The notes under the pieces were generated by a model that was given only the letters and a program-made list of their open reading frames with translations, did not search any database and had not been told where the DNA came from. A DNA stretch of 64,000 bases. Source: an uncultured Myxococcales bacterium. Lineage in GTDB: Bacteria > Myxococcota_A > UBA9042. Position 1 is the stretch's first letter. Each line of letters opens with the position of its first letter. Shown in pieces: positions 37,126-47,500 of this stretch. The stretch spans positions 306,530 through 370,529 of the forward strand of contig CAIMLR010000028.1 in the NCBI GenBank assembly GCA_903842345.1. The letters run 5' to 3'. Both the position numbers and the translations under genes were made by a program.

Positions 37126-37875
37126 ATGATCCAGCCTCTCTCCCACCTGCCGCGCCATCAGCTCGCGGCAATCCGCATGTTGGCCACGGACATTGATGGC
37201 ACGATGACCATCGACGGGCGGATGCCGCTCGCGGTCCTGGAAGCGTGGCGGGATGCGCACACGCTGGGACTGCGGGTGCTGCTCGTGACGGGGCGGTCGT
37301 CCGGCGAAGCGCTGGGGCTGGCGCGCTATCTGCCGCACGCGTCCTGGGCTGTCGCTGAAAATGGCGCGCGCCTCCTGATTCCGGACCTGCCGCCGGAGCT
37401 ACTGGTGCCGCCGCGGCCAACGGAGCACCTGCGGGACGTGGCGCTGCAGATCGCCGGCGACAAGCCGCTGCGACCGACCGCGGATGCGTTTGCCCGCGAA
37501 GGCGATCTGGCGTTTGAGCGCGACGCCCGGCTGGACGCGGAAGTGCTGGAGATGCAGCGGCGGGCGGAGGATCAGGGCGTGTTCCTGATTTGGTCGTCCG
37601 TGCACATCCATCTGAGCACGCATCCGCCCGACAAGGGCGCGGCGGTGCTGAAGATCGCCGAGCGCTGGAACATCGCGCCCGAGGCCATTGCGACGATTGG
37701 CGATTCCCACAACGACGAAGGTCTGTGGCAGCCGCAGCGTTTTGGCGTGACGGTGGGAACCGCGGAGGTGACGCGGCTGCAGTTGCGTCACACGCCGATG
37801 TGGAAGACGCAAGCGCACGGCGGCGCGGGCTGGTGCGAGTTCATCGCGGCGTGGATCGGCGCTCAGAAGAACTGA
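37126..37875 (+). CDS. HAD-superfamily (Cof-type, IIB) phosphatase
   Basis: This 249-residue protein has motif I DIDGTMT with the nucleophile Asp, motif II LLVTGRSSGE, a C2-type cap, the Lys of motif III in PPDKGAAVLKIAE and motif IV TIGDSHNDEGLW. Such enzymes dephosphorylate sugar phosphates or similar small metabolites. The cap region includes WSSVHIHLSTHPP. The ATG at 37126 is chosen because the first strand follows soon after; no good ribosome site is seen and an upstream TTG in frame (37045) is possible. Its 3' end overlaps the convergent Omp85-like gene by 13 bases. Confidence 0.82.
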   Translation: MIQPLSHLPRHQLAAIRMLATDIDGTMTIDGRMPLAVLEAWRDAHTLGLRVLLVTGRSSGEALGLARYLPHASWAVAENGARLLIPDLPPELLVPPRPTEHLRDVALQIAGDKPLRPTADAFAREGDLAFERDARLDAEVLEMQRRAEDQGVFLIWSSVHIHLSTHPPDKGAAVLKIAERWNIAPEAIATIGDSHNDEGLWQPQRFGVTVGTAEVTRLQLRHTPMWKTQAHGGAGWCEFIAAWIGAQKN

Positions 37876-39140
37876 TAAACGCCAATGCTGAGGTTGGGGC
37901 AGAAACCGCCCCAGTGCACGCACCCGCTGGCGACGAGCGGAACGGCGCCGTCGACGCGCAGACCGGTCTTCACCATCCACGGCAGCAGGAATCGCATCCC
38001 GAGGCCGGTCGCCAGCATTGGCTGGACGTCGCCGGTTGGGCGCTGCGCCACCGCGGTATCGACATAGCCGGCGGCAACGAGCGAGATCCACTGCGAATCA
38101 AACGCCACGTAGCGAACTTCCGCGTTCAGCAGCGCGTACCGCTGCGTGCGGACAAAGTTGTCGATGTACCCGCGCACGACCGTCAGTCCGCCGAGGTAGA
38201 ACTGCATGTACGTCGGCGCGTCGCCCTGCACGCCCATCTGGAAGCGTCCGGCGAGGTTCCACCGCTCGCCCACTGTCTCCAGCGCCAACAACTCCAGCCA
38301 GCCCTGCGTGTACCCCTGCGCCTGCGCGAGTTGCGTCGCCACGAGCGTCTGCCGGACTTCCAGGCTCACGCCGCGCTGCCGCAAGCGCAAGGTATCCACG
38401 CGGCCGACGCGCACGCCCCACTCCGCCAACATCGCCCAGTTGCGCGGCACGCCGTCATCGTCGCCGCCGTTCAGCGGCAGGAGCACGTCATACAGCGCCT
38501 CAATCTTGCCGGTCAGGCGCAGTTGATCGCTCCACGCCAGGCCGGATACCTCCGTGCCGATGCGCAGACGCCGGTCGGCAAAATCCGGCCGCGGCCGCAC
38601 GAGGCGATCGACGATGACCACCCAATCCAGCCGCTTGCCGAGGAACCGCGGGTCGCGCGCCCAAGCCTGAAACCCGTTGTAGTCGCCAAAGCGCTCGTAC
38701 TGCGCGCCCAGTTCCAGATAGCGCCCCAGCACGTTGTTGTCTGACGCGCCCACGCGCACCCAGCCGGCATTGCCGCCGACCGCAAAGGAAAACAGCGGGT
38801 TCAGCGTCCAGTTCTCCTCCAGCACAAACGTCGCCACGACCTCGCCGGTCGCCACGACGCGGCCCAAGCTGGTCGCGACTTGATTGAACAGCGTCGCGTT
38901 CCACAGCCGCGTGGCGCTGAACAGCCACGTCTCCTCGTTGATGGTGTCGCCCGCGGCAAACGGCAGTTCGCGCAGGACCACGGACTCGCGCGTCCGCGTC
39001 AGGCCTTGCACCACGATGCGGTCAACGCGCACGGGAAACGCCACAGCCTCGGTTGCCGCAACGGGCGGCGGGACCGCTTCTTCGGCCAGCGCCGGCACGC
39101 TGATGAGCCCGATCAGCAGCAACAGCAGCAGGCGAATCAT
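37863..39140 (-). CDS. Omp85-superfamily outer-membrane protein with one POTRA domain
   Basis: This 425-residue protein has a signal peptide (MIRLLLLLLIGLISVPALA). One POTRA domain (about residues 35-115) reads VDRIVVQGLTRTRESVVLREL. A 16-strand-type barrel follows, with the loop-6 signature TVVRGYIDN near residue 330 and a C-terminal aromatic residue (VYQFF), the usual barrel-insertion signal. BamA has five POTRAs, so this is not BamA; short Omp85 proteins of this kind are of unknown function or act in lipid or protein transport. It directly abuts the M20 peptidase gene upstream. Confidence 0.85.
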   Translation of the reverse strand: MIRLLLLLLIGLISVPALAEEAVPPPVAATEAVAFPVRVDRIVVQGLTRTRESVVLRELPFAAGDTINEETWLFSATRLWNATLFNQVATSLGRVVATGEVVATFVLEENWTLNPLFSFAVGGNAGWVRVGASDNNVLGRYLELGAQYERFGDYNGFQAWARDPRFLGKRLDWVVIVDRLVRPRPDFADRRLRIGTEVSGLAWSDQLRLTGKIEALYDVLLPLNGGDDDGVPRNWAMLAEWGVRVGRVDTLRLRQRGVSLEVRQTLVATQLAQAQGYTQGWLELLALETVGERWNLAGRFQMGVQGDAPTYMQFYLGGLTVVRGYIDNFVRTQRYALLNAEVRYVAFDSQWISLVAAGYVDTAVAQRPTGDVQPMLATGLGMRFLLPWMVKTGLRVDGAVPLVASGCVHWGGFCPNLSIGVYQFF

Positions 39141-40574
39141 CTACTTGCCCGGCAGCGCGGTGACGTCGACGACGGCGGAGAACAGCGTCCGCAGCCCGTC
39201 ACGGACATTCTCGCTCGACACGCGCTCGTTCTCGCCGTGCATCGTCCCGGTATCTTCCTGCGGCGTCGCGAACGGGACAAAGCCGTACGCGCGCACGCCC
39301 AGCGGCCGCAGGTGCAGGGAATCCGTGAAGCCCGGCGACAGGACCGGCCCAGCGACCGCATTCGGCTTTCCGGCCACCGCGTGCCGGGCCAGCGCGCGGT
39401 AGAACGGGTCGTCCCATGGCGACTCATTGGCCAGCGCCTGATGCAGCACCTCAAAGCGCACGTTGGGATCGTCCACGAGCTTGATCAGATCCGCCAGCAT
39501 GTCAGCGGGTTTGTGCCCCGGCAGCAGGCGGCAATCCAGATGCGCCCAAACTTCTGACGGAATCACGTTCGGCTCGTTGGCGCCGCCAAAGCCAGTGATG
39601 TTCACGGTGTCCGTCATCGCCGCCGCCGTACCCGGATTGGCCATCAGCTTGCTCTCCGCCAGCCAGTTCTGCAGCGTCGGCCGCGTCAGCACGTAGCCCG
39701 TCGCGCCGCCCACATCGTGTCCAACCTGCGCCAGGGTCTCCCGCGTGGAATCGTGCCACACGGCTTCCGGATGGCGCGCGCGAATCTTGTCCAGCGCTTT
39801 CAGCAGCCGCTCCGGCGCGCGACCGGGAATCGGCGTCGAACCGTGGCCAGCCTTGCCGTGTGCGATCATCTTCAGCCACAGCAGGCCCTTCTCCGCGACG
39901 GAGATCGCAAAGATCGTCTGGCCAGGCGTCATCGCGTCGCGAATGCCCATCCCGCCTTCATTGACCACGTGCGAGCAGTCGATTTGCGGCCAGTATTTCT
40001 CGACGATGAAGAGCATCCCGCGGTTGTCGACTTCCTCGTCCGCCACCGCCAGCAGGATCACGTCGCGCTTGAGCGGCACGTGCAGGCGCTTGAGCCAAAT
40101 CAGCGTCAACGTCTCAATCAGGCCCATGCCCTTCATGTCCAGCGCGCCGCGGCCCCAGATCATCCCCTGCGCATCGACGAGGCCGGAGAACGGCGGCTGC
40201 TGCCAGTTCTTGGCCTCCGCGGGCACGACGTCGAGGTGGGAGAGCAGGCACAGCGGTTTCTCCGATCCTGTGCCCTTGAGGCGGGCAATCAGCGAACCGC
40301 GACCCGGCGCGAATTCGACGATCTCGCTGGCGATCCCTTCTTTTTCCAGCAGACCGGCCAGGTACTTTGCGCCCAGCGTCTCATTGCCCGGCGGATTGGA
40401 CGTATCGACCTGCAGGTAGCCGCTCAGCAGCCGCACCGCCTCCTGCCCGGCGTCCGGCCAGTTCACGCCATCGCGCCACTGCGCCAGCTCCGGCGGCGAC
40501 ACGCCCAAGTCCGCGCGCGGGAGCGTCGCGCACGCGCAGGTCAGCAACGTCAGGATCAGCAGCGCGCGGCGCAT
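39141..40574 (-). CDS. M20-family metallopeptidase lipoprotein
   Basis: The 477-residue product has a short leader with a LLTCAC lipobox candidate. The di-zinc site is complete: LLSHLDVVPAEAKNW (His, Asp), WGRGALDMKGMG (bridging Asp), VADEEVDNRG (catalytic Glu and Glu ligand), VVNEGGMGI and the C-terminal TMHGENERVS His. HGKAGHGSTPIPGRAPERL is the dimerisation/substrate His region. Related to carboxypeptidase/aminoacylase-1 proteins that trim peptides or N-acyl amino acids. Exported, so it may scavenge peptides in the periplasm. Its start abuts the stop of the unknown lipoprotein gene. Confidence 0.88.
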   Translation of the reverse strand: MRRALLILTLLTCACATLPRADLGVSPPELAQWRDGVNWPDAGQEAVRLLSGYLQVDTSNPPGNETLGAKYLAGLLEKEGIASEIVEFAPGRGSLIARLKGTGSEKPLCLLSHLDVVPAEAKNWQQPPFSGLVDAQGMIWGRGALDMKGMGLIETLTLIWLKRLHVPLKRDVILLAVADEEVDNRGMLFIVEKYWPQIDCSHVVNEGGMGIRDAMTPGQTIFAISVAEKGLLWLKMIAHGKAGHGSTPIPGRAPERLLKALDKIRARHPEAVWHDSTRETLAQVGHDVGGATGYVLTRPTLQNWLAESKLMANPGTAAAMTDTVNITGFGGANEPNVIPSEVWAHLDCRLLPGHKPADMLADLIKLVDDPNVRFEVLHQALANESPWDDPFYRALARHAVAGKPNAVAGPVLSPGFTDSLHLRPLGVRAYGFVPFATPQEDTGTMHGENERVSSENVRDGLRTLFSAVVDVTALPGK

Positions 40575-41384
40575 CTACGGCTTGCCCGCGGCACAGGCAG
40601 CTTCCGTCGCCTTGTCCCAATCGACCATGTTGGTCAGGCTCTGGCTTGTGTAGAAGTCCTTGCCGCTCTCGAAATTCAACGGCAAGTGCACCTCGCGCCA
40701 CGTCGCATACGCGTGGACAATCCGGTTGGGCTCGCGCTCGAAGTAGACCTCGATTTGGTAGTCTTGCAGCCACTGGTGATCCGGGTCGCCAAACAGCGCC
40801 GGCGTCGGCATGTACGTCCGCTGGATGATGGCCGAGCCATACGGCGACTTGCCGCCGCCGCGATCCGCGACAAAGCGCAGGCCGCCGATGAGGCTCTCGG
40901 ACATGTCGTAGATGTGCGTCGCCGTCAGGTCGACCGTCCACTTCAAGAAGCTGATCTTGCGGGCAAAGTAGTCGACGTCGCTCGTCGTGTAGATGCGGTT
41001 GTAGGTGATGTAACCGCCGTCCGGATAGATCGCCATCTGGTCTTTGGACGCGAGGATTTTCTCCAATTGCGGCAGCGTGCACTTGAACGACGTGACCGTG
41101 ACGAGCCCCGCCGTGCGGCTGGCATCGCGGTCGCCCAGTCCGAGGTTTTCGATGCGCGACGTCGCCATCGGGCTCAGCGTCGCCTTGAGCGGAACGCCCA
41201 GCCCCACTTCCGTTGTCGCATTGCCGAGGTTGACGACGGCGTCAGCCAGCACGCCGTCCCCGCCATTCTCCCAGTTGTCCCAGAAGTAGGGCATGAGGTC
41301 GCCGATCGCCTCAGGCGCCCGGTCATAGGTTGCGCAACCGGCAAGCGCCGTCACCAGGAACAAGAATACGCGTCCGTGTGTCAT
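40575..41384 (-). CDS. Lipoprotein of unknown function
   Basis: This 269-residue protein has lipobox LAGC (Cys17). The mature part begins with a helical segment (APEAIGDLMPYFWDNWENGG). It continues with alpha/beta sequence containing YPDGGYITYNRIYTTSDVDYFARK and a beta-rich C-terminal half (YQIEVYFEREPNRIVHAYATWREVHLP). No family recognised. GGGGAG precedes the ATG. It lies between hemF and the M20 peptidase gene on the same strand, and its stop touches the next start. The final residues contain a lone Cys (EAACAAGKP). Confidence 0.7.
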   Translation of the reverse strand: MTHGRVFLFLVTALAGCATYDRAPEAIGDLMPYFWDNWENGGDGVLADAVVNLGNATTEVGLGVPLKATLSPMATSRIENLGLGDRDASRTAGLVTVTSFKCTLPQLEKILASKDQMAIYPDGGYITYNRIYTTSDVDYFARKISFLKWTVDLTATHIYDMSESLIGGLRFVADRGGGKSPYGSAIIQRTYMPTPALFGDPDHQWLQDYQIEVYFEREPNRIVHAYATWREVHLPLNFESGKDFYTSQSLTNMVDWDKATEAACAAGKP

Positions 41385-41405
41385 CCCCGCACTCCCCGTC
41401 TGTCG

Positions 41406-42317
41406 TTAGGTCGGATCAAAACCGCTGCGCAACACCTGCTGCATCAGCGCTTCCGCCGATCCCGCCTCTGGCCGCACATCATACGCCCAACGCGCCTCGG
41501 CGGGCAGGGACATCAGGATCGACTCGATGCGCCCGCCCGTTTTCAGGCCAAAAATCGTCCCGCGATCCACGACGAGATTGAATTCGACGTACCGCCCGCG
41601 CCGCAGCAATTGCCAGTTGCGATGCGCTTCCGTGTACGGATCGGCAACGTGCTCTTGCGCGATGGGCAGCCACGACGGCAGGAAGGCATCGCCGGAGGCC
41701 TTGACGAACTCGAACATCCGCTGCGGATCCGCGTGCTTGTGGTCAAAGAAGATGCCGCCGATGCCGCGCGCTTCCTGCCGGTGCGGGATGAAGAAGTAGC
41801 GGTCGCATTCTTCCTTGAGCGCCTGCCAGTCGACGACGTCCGCAAACGGCGCGCACGCGTCGCGGTAGGTCGCGTGGAAGTGCTGGGCATCTGCGCGGTT
41901 GAAGTAGGTCGGCGTCAGATCCGCGCCTCCGCCAAACCAGCCGCCCGATTCCCGCGCCAGCCGCCGATAGTTCATGTGCACGGTCGGCGCAAACGGGTTG
42001 CGCGGGTGCAGCACGAGGGAGATGCCCGCGGCCATGAACTCCAGGCCTTCCCCCGGCATCGTCGCGGCGAACTGCGGCGTGAACCGGCCATGCACGTGGC
42101 TGAAATTGACGCCCGCGCGCTCCAGCACGCGCCCGCCGTCGAGCACGCGCGTGCGACCATAGCCGCCCAGCGCCGGACCATCGGCCGCAGGCTCTTCGCG
42201 TGTCCAATCGTCGCGGCGGAACGTGCCGCCGTCCAACTGCTCGAGCGCGGTCACAATGCGGTCCTGCAGGTCCTGAAAATAGCGGACGGCATCGGCAAAA
42301 AGCGGATCAGCGATCAC
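41406..42317 (-). CDS. hemF: Oxygen-dependent coproporphyrinogen-III oxidase
   Basis: The 303-residue product has the HemF hallmarks GVNFSHVHG, GGGADLTPTYF, GGIFFDH and EFNLVVDRGTIFGLKTGGRIESILMSLP. It decarboxylates two propionates of coproporphyrinogen III to vinyls using O2, two steps before the ferrochelatase encoded 33 kb away. GTG at 42317 gives the expected short N-terminus; the ribosome site is weak. This is the aerobic enzyme, so haem is made in the presence of oxygen. It is followed after 21 bases by the lipoprotein gene. Confidence 0.95.
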   Translation of the reverse strand: MIADPLFADAVRYFQDLQDRIVTALEQLDGGTFRRDDWTREEPAADGPALGGYGRTRVLDGGRVLERAGVNFSHVHGRFTPQFAATMPGEGLEFMAAGISLVLHPRNPFAPTVHMNYRRLARESGGWFGGGADLTPTYFNRADAQHFHATYRDACAPFADVVDWQALKEECDRYFFIPHRQEARGIGGIFFDHKHADPQRMFEFVKASGDAFLPSWLPIAQEHVADPYTEAHRNWQLLRRGRYVEFNLVVDRGTIFGLKTGGRIESILMSLPAEARWAYDVRPEAGSAEALMQQVLRSGFDPT

Positions 42318-42380
42318 TGTATGGTCCGGGAGCGACGTCGGGTGTCGCGGGCCGGCATTGTGGCGATCGGGCGGTGTCTG

Positions 42381-44471
42381 TCAACGCGCGACGCGCCACG
42401 CGGCGAGGGCCAACACCAGCAGTCCAAGCGCCGCCAGCGTCAGGTGCGGCCACATCGGCTTGGGCGCGAGCTGTTGCACAAGCGTCGGCGCGTTCGCCTC
42501 CTGCCACGGATTGGCGCTGAACACGAGCGGCAGCGCGCGCAGCACCGCATCGGTCCGCGTGACGTCGCCGCCCGCGTCCACGATCTGGAACCATGGCGCA
42601 GTCGCCGCATACCGCAGCGTCAGCGGCGCCTGCTCAGGCCACACCAGCACCGCGCGGTCCCGCTGCACGGCGATATCCGGCTCCGGCCGATGCAATGCCA
42701 CCGCGAGCTGCGCCGCCAGCCGGCCAAACTGCGCTTCACTCGCGCGCGCCAGGACCGGATGCATCAGGCGTTGCTGCTGCTGTGGCGGGATGGTGCGCGC
42801 GACCGCGGGCGCGTCCGCCGTCTCGCGCCACGGCGGCAGCCAATCGTAGATCGCCAGCCCTTCCGGACAACGGCCATGGCCAAACGCGCGGATCATCGTC
42901 ACTTCCGTCGCCGGCTCGGCGAGATCCAGGGACGGTTCGCCGCGCGCAAACGTCCACGGGCACTGGTCGCCGCGAAACTGCGGCAGCAACCTGAGCTTTT
43001 CGCGCGCGCCAGGCCGCACGGGCACGCGGAGGGTCAAGAGATCGACGTCTGACGGCACATACGGAATCACGCTGGCGTAGACGCGGACCGCGAATGGAAA
43101 CACCGCGCCCGGCGGCGTCGGATCCAGCGGCAGGGCACGACATTTCTTGCCGCCTGGCGTTTGCGCGCACAGCTCAGCGCCCGACAGATCCACGCGGGTT
43201 GGCACGCGCGCGAACCGCGGCTGGGCATGCAAGTCCACGGCGACGTCTTCGCCTTGCCACGGCGTCGCCGCGTACGGCAGGAAAATCGCCGTCGCGGGTG
43301 CCAATTGCCGGCCCAAATCGCCCTGCACGTGACTGAGCGCGTCCGGCCAGCCGATCTGGTGCTGTGTCATCGCCTCGGCCAGCGTTTCCGCGTGGCTGTA
43401 GCGCAGGTCCGGCTCCGGCGGCACGACAAAGAAGCGAATCGCCAGCAGCGCCAGCGCCGCGAGCGCGTACTGGAGCCACCCGCGCTGCCGCAGCCCACGC
43501 GCGACGAGCAGCGCGAGCGCCGGAAAGCCCGGCATCAGGTAGCGCGACTGGAAATGCCGCGTCACGCCGATGACAAGCCAGGCGCCAATCCCGGCGAGTG
43601 TCAGGAGCGCGACGTTGTCCAGTTTGGGCGCGCGCACCGCCAGCCCAACGAGCGCGGCAAAGGCCAGCAGCACGGCGAGCACGCGCAGCGGATGGAGCGG
43701 GATGAATGCGAGCGTGCCGAGCCAGGCGCCCGGCGAGACAAGCAGGCCGACGGCCAAGGCCAGCGCGACCAGCGTGAGCGTCTGCAGTGGTTTGCGCGCC
43801 CGCAGGCCCAGCGCGAACGTCGCCAGGAGCACCGGACCAGCCGCCAGATACAGGTCCAGCGTCACGCCCCAGAGGAGCCCCAAGCCCAGCGCCAACGGCC
43901 AACGCGGGCGATCGAGCCAGTCCAGCGTCAGCCACGTGGTCAGCATCATCGCCGGGAAGAAAAGCGTCGGCGACCAGAGCACGACGGGCATCATCGCCGC
44001 GGAGCCGGCCAGGAGCAGCGCCGCCAGCAGCGGCAGCCCTTGCGCGCCACGCCACCGCAGCGTTGCGGCGAAGACGAGCGAGTAGATACCGAGCAGGCAA
44101 ACCCCGATCGCCGCAGGCAGGAGACCGAGCCAGCGGGCGAGGCCCAGGGCGTTGGTCCAGAGCACGCCTTGAAAGAGCCCGGCGAAGGACGTCGGCGGGC
44201 CGTGGCTGTCGCACAGGCCAAGCTCGTAGCAGTCGCGCGCCATGAGGAGGTCGCGGCTGGAGTCAAAATGGATGACGTCGATGGGCCACGTGAGCCACAG
44301 CGCGAGCGCGAACATCAGGATCTGCGCGAGATGGACAAGCCGTTGCTTCACGCCGTGCAGCATACCGGGCAGGCGTGGCGGGCGCCATGGCTGCGGCGAT
44401 GACGCGTCCGGGCGGAGGCGCTGTGACAATTCCGTGACTGTTGCGGGGGCGAGCGGCTTTGATTCACTCAT
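42381..44471 (-). CDS. Polytopic GT-C-like membrane protein
   Basis: The 696-residue product has about eleven membrane segments in residues ~45-365, then a large exported domain and a last C-terminal helix. The first external loop carries HFDSSRDLLMARDCYELGLC, whose acidic residues sit where GT-C glycosyltransferases place the metal-binding Asp. HFQSRYLMPGFPALALLVARGL is also typical of the ArnT/PMT-like fold. It may use a lipid-linked sugar to modify an exported molecule. No close family recognised. An in-frame ATG at residue 37 is an alternative start; the upstream one has no good ribosome site. Confidence 0.6.
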   Translation of the reverse strand: MSESKPLAPATVTELSQRLRPDASSPQPWRPPRLPGMLHGVKQRLVHLAQILMFALALWLTWPIDVIHFDSSRDLLMARDCYELGLCDSHGPPTSFAGLFQGVLWTNALGLARWLGLLPAAIGVCLLGIYSLVFAATLRWRGAQGLPLLAALLLAGSAAMMPVVLWSPTLFFPAMMLTTWLTLDWLDRPRWPLALGLGLLWGVTLDLYLAAGPVLLATFALGLRARKPLQTLTLVALALAVGLLVSPGAWLGTLAFIPLHPLRVLAVLLAFAALVGLAVRAPKLDNVALLTLAGIGAWLVIGVTRHFQSRYLMPGFPALALLVARGLRQRGWLQYALAALALLAIRFFVVPPEPDLRYSHAETLAEAMTQHQIGWPDALSHVQGDLGRQLAPATAIFLPYAATPWQGEDVAVDLHAQPRFARVPTRVDLSGAELCAQTPGGKKCRALPLDPTPPGAVFPFAVRVYASVIPYVPSDVDLLTLRVPVRPGAREKLRLLPQFRGDQCPWTFARGEPSLDLAEPATEVTMIRAFGHGRCPEGLAIYDWLPPWRETADAPAVARTIPPQQQQRLMHPVLARASEAQFGRLAAQLAVALHRPEPDIAVQRDRAVLVWPEQAPLTLRYAATAPWFQIVDAGGDVTRTDAVLRALPLVFSANPWQEANAPTLVQQLAPKPMWPHLTLAALGLLVLALAAWRVAR

Positions 44472-44563
44472 GACGTCGATGCGACTGGCAGTTGTAGCGG
44501 GCCTGCCGGCCGCGCGCGGCGTTTTTTTCGTCTGAACTCCCGTTCGGTCAAGAGGTCACCACG

Positions 44564-47500
44564 ATGCGGAAATGTACACAAGGCTTGTGGGTCGGGTTGT
44601 GCGTGGCTGGTTTGATTGGCTGCGGAAACGGGCAGGGCGTCGCGGGCGACGACGGGGCGACCGCTGACGCGGACGCTTTGGATGTTCCGGACGCAGGCAG
44701 CGACGTCCAGGACACGGGGCCGGCGGGCACGGATGCGATTGCCCCGCTGGATCTCGATGAGGTGGCGACCGATGCGACAGACGCCATCGCGCCGCCGGAT
44801 GCGGCGACGAACGACGCGGATGCCGACGAAACCGCGGCACCCGATGAAGTGGCGATGGACCTGGACAGTGATGACGATGGCCTGGATGCGGCGACCCTCG
44901 ATGAGGAAACGGCCGACGCGGGGAGCGACGTTGCCGACCCACCGGACGCGGCAACCACGGAAACGGCGAGCGCCGAATGTGCCAGCAATGGCGATTGCGC
45001 GACCAAGTACGGCGCTGGACCGGTTTGTCAGCAATGGCAATGCGCGGAAGGCACTTGCACACTGGGGCTGGCGACCTCGCCGTGCGACGACGGCAACGCG
45101 TGCACGACGGGCGACACGTGCGCGGTCGGCGGATGCGTCGGTTTGGCCATCAGTTGCGACGACGCGGACGCATGTACAAGCGACGCGTGCGCGCCGGCGA
45201 CGGGCTGTTCCCACGCAGCGGTAGCGTGTGACGACAACAACGGGTGCACGTTTGAGACCTGCGAGCCGGCCATCGGCTGCAAGTCGGCCGGGAATGCCCA
45301 GACCGGGACGGCGTGCACAGCGGCCTTTGGCGGCGGATTCTGCGATGCCGGCGTTTGCAGCAGCTGCCTGGCGGCGGGGAACTTGGGCTGTCCGGCGAGC
45401 ACGCCTTGCCTCACGTACACCTGCCAGCAAACCGGCACGGGCTACTGCAATCCAACCTTGATGGCCGACGCGCCGTGCGACGACGGCAACGCCTGCACCA
45501 CCGGCGACCATTGCGTCAGCGGCGCGGACGGTAGCTGCGTGGGTTCCGCCCTGAGTTGCGACGATGGCAAGCCGTGCACGAGCGACAGTTGCGCGGATGG
45601 CGCGTGCGTGAACACCCTGCTTCCCAACGCACCGTGCGACGACGGCAATCCATGCACGACGGGTGACGTATGCGGCGGATCCGCGACGGGTTGCGCCGGC
45701 GCCGCCGCGAGTGGGATCGCGTGCGACGACGGAAGCGCGTGCACGGCGAACGACACATGCAGCGGCGGCGGGTGCGCGGGTACGTCCACTTGTGACGACA
45801 GCAACGCGTGCACCACGGACGCGTGCGTCCCGGCGACGGGTTGTACGCATACGGCGATCGCGTGCGACGACGCCAACACGTGCACGGTCGACTCGTGCGT
45901 CCCGGCGAGCGGCTGCGCCCACGCCAACGTCAGCGGCGCCTGCGACGACGGCAACGCGTGCACGCCAAACGACGCCTGCGTCAACGGACTCTGCGGCACG
46001 ACCGGCAACTGCGACGATGGCAACGCCTGCACGACCGATGCGTGCGTCTCGGCCACGGCTTGCACGCACACCGCGATTTCGTGCGACGACGGCAATGCCT
46101 GCACGGTGGACGCCTGCGACCCCGCGAACGGCTGCAGCCACGTTGCCAAGAACTGCGACGTGGACGCCAGTCCGTGCACGTTGGAGTCCTGCGATCCCGC
46201 GACCGGCTGCAAGCCCAACGGCAACGCGACGACCGGCACGGCGTGCACGCAGGCCACGGGCGGCGCGGGCTATTGCGACACGGGCAACTGCAGCGCGTGC
46301 ATCGCGGCGAACAACCTCGGCTGTCCAGCCAACACCGCGTGCGCGACGTACGCGTGCCAGCAAATGCCGATCGGCGTGTGCAAGACCACGTTCCTCGTCG
46401 CGGCATGTGACGATGGCAATCCGTGTTCGGCGCTGGATGCGTGCGCGTCGGGCGTCTGTCAGCCCGGCGGCCAAATCGCGGCGACGTGCGACGACGGCAA
46501 TCCCTGCACCAGCGGGGACCACTGCACCAGCACGGCGGCCAACAGCTGCACAGGCACGGCCAAGAGCTGCGATGACGCGAACCCGTGCACTTCTGACGCG
46601 TGCGCCGGCGGCGTGTGTGGGCACACGCCCGTCAGTGGGGGCGCGTGCGATGACGGCAACGCTTGCACGTCCGGGGACGCGTGCAGCACGGGGCAGTGCT
46701 TGGGAACCGCGGTGGCACCGGGCACGCCGTGCAATGACGGCAACGCGTGCACGCAAGGGGACAACTGCGTCGCGGGCAGCGGCTGCGCGGGTACGGCGAA
46801 CTGCGACGATGCGAACGCGTGCACGACCGACGCCTGTGTGAACGCCGCCTGCACGCACAGCGCGATTTCCTGCGACGACGGCAATGCGTGCACCGTCGAC
46901 GTCTGCCAACCGCTTGTCGGGTGCACCAGCACGGCCAAGGCCTGCGCGGACAGCAATGTATGCACGCTGGAGGCCTGCGATCCCGTGACCGGCTGCAAGG
47001 CCAACGGCAATGCGACGCCCGGCACCGCGTGCACGCGCACGGTTGGCGGCGTCGCCGTAGGTGGCTACTGCGACGCGGGCGTCTGCGGCGAGTGCTACGG
47101 CACCCAGGGATGTCCAGCGGCGGGTCCCTGCACGACGGTCACGTGCCAGCCGGGGGCGCCTGACACCTGCGTCACGGCAAACGTCCAGTTGGGTACCGCG
47201 TGCAGCGACGGTGTGGGGTGCGATCCCGCCGGCGCGTGCACTGCCAACGGGACCTGTGCGCCGCCCGTCAACAGCGGCAAGTACTGCGACGACGGCAACC
47301 TCTGCACCAACGACGCGTGTGTGAACAACGCGTGCACGCACGCCGCGGCCAGCAGCGCGGTCCTCTGCGACGACGGCAACGTCTGCACGACGAACGACGC
47401 GTGCGGCGGCGGCAAATGCGCCGGAACGGCCGCACCAAGCGGGACGGTCTGCGACGACAGCAACACGTGCACAATCAACGACGGGTGCGCCGATGGCGTG

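Noticed and set aside
39717..43052. 1111-residue plus-strand open frame
   Set aside because: Runs opposite the M20 peptidase, lipoprotein, hemF and membrane protein genes, all clearly coding; no motif in the frame.
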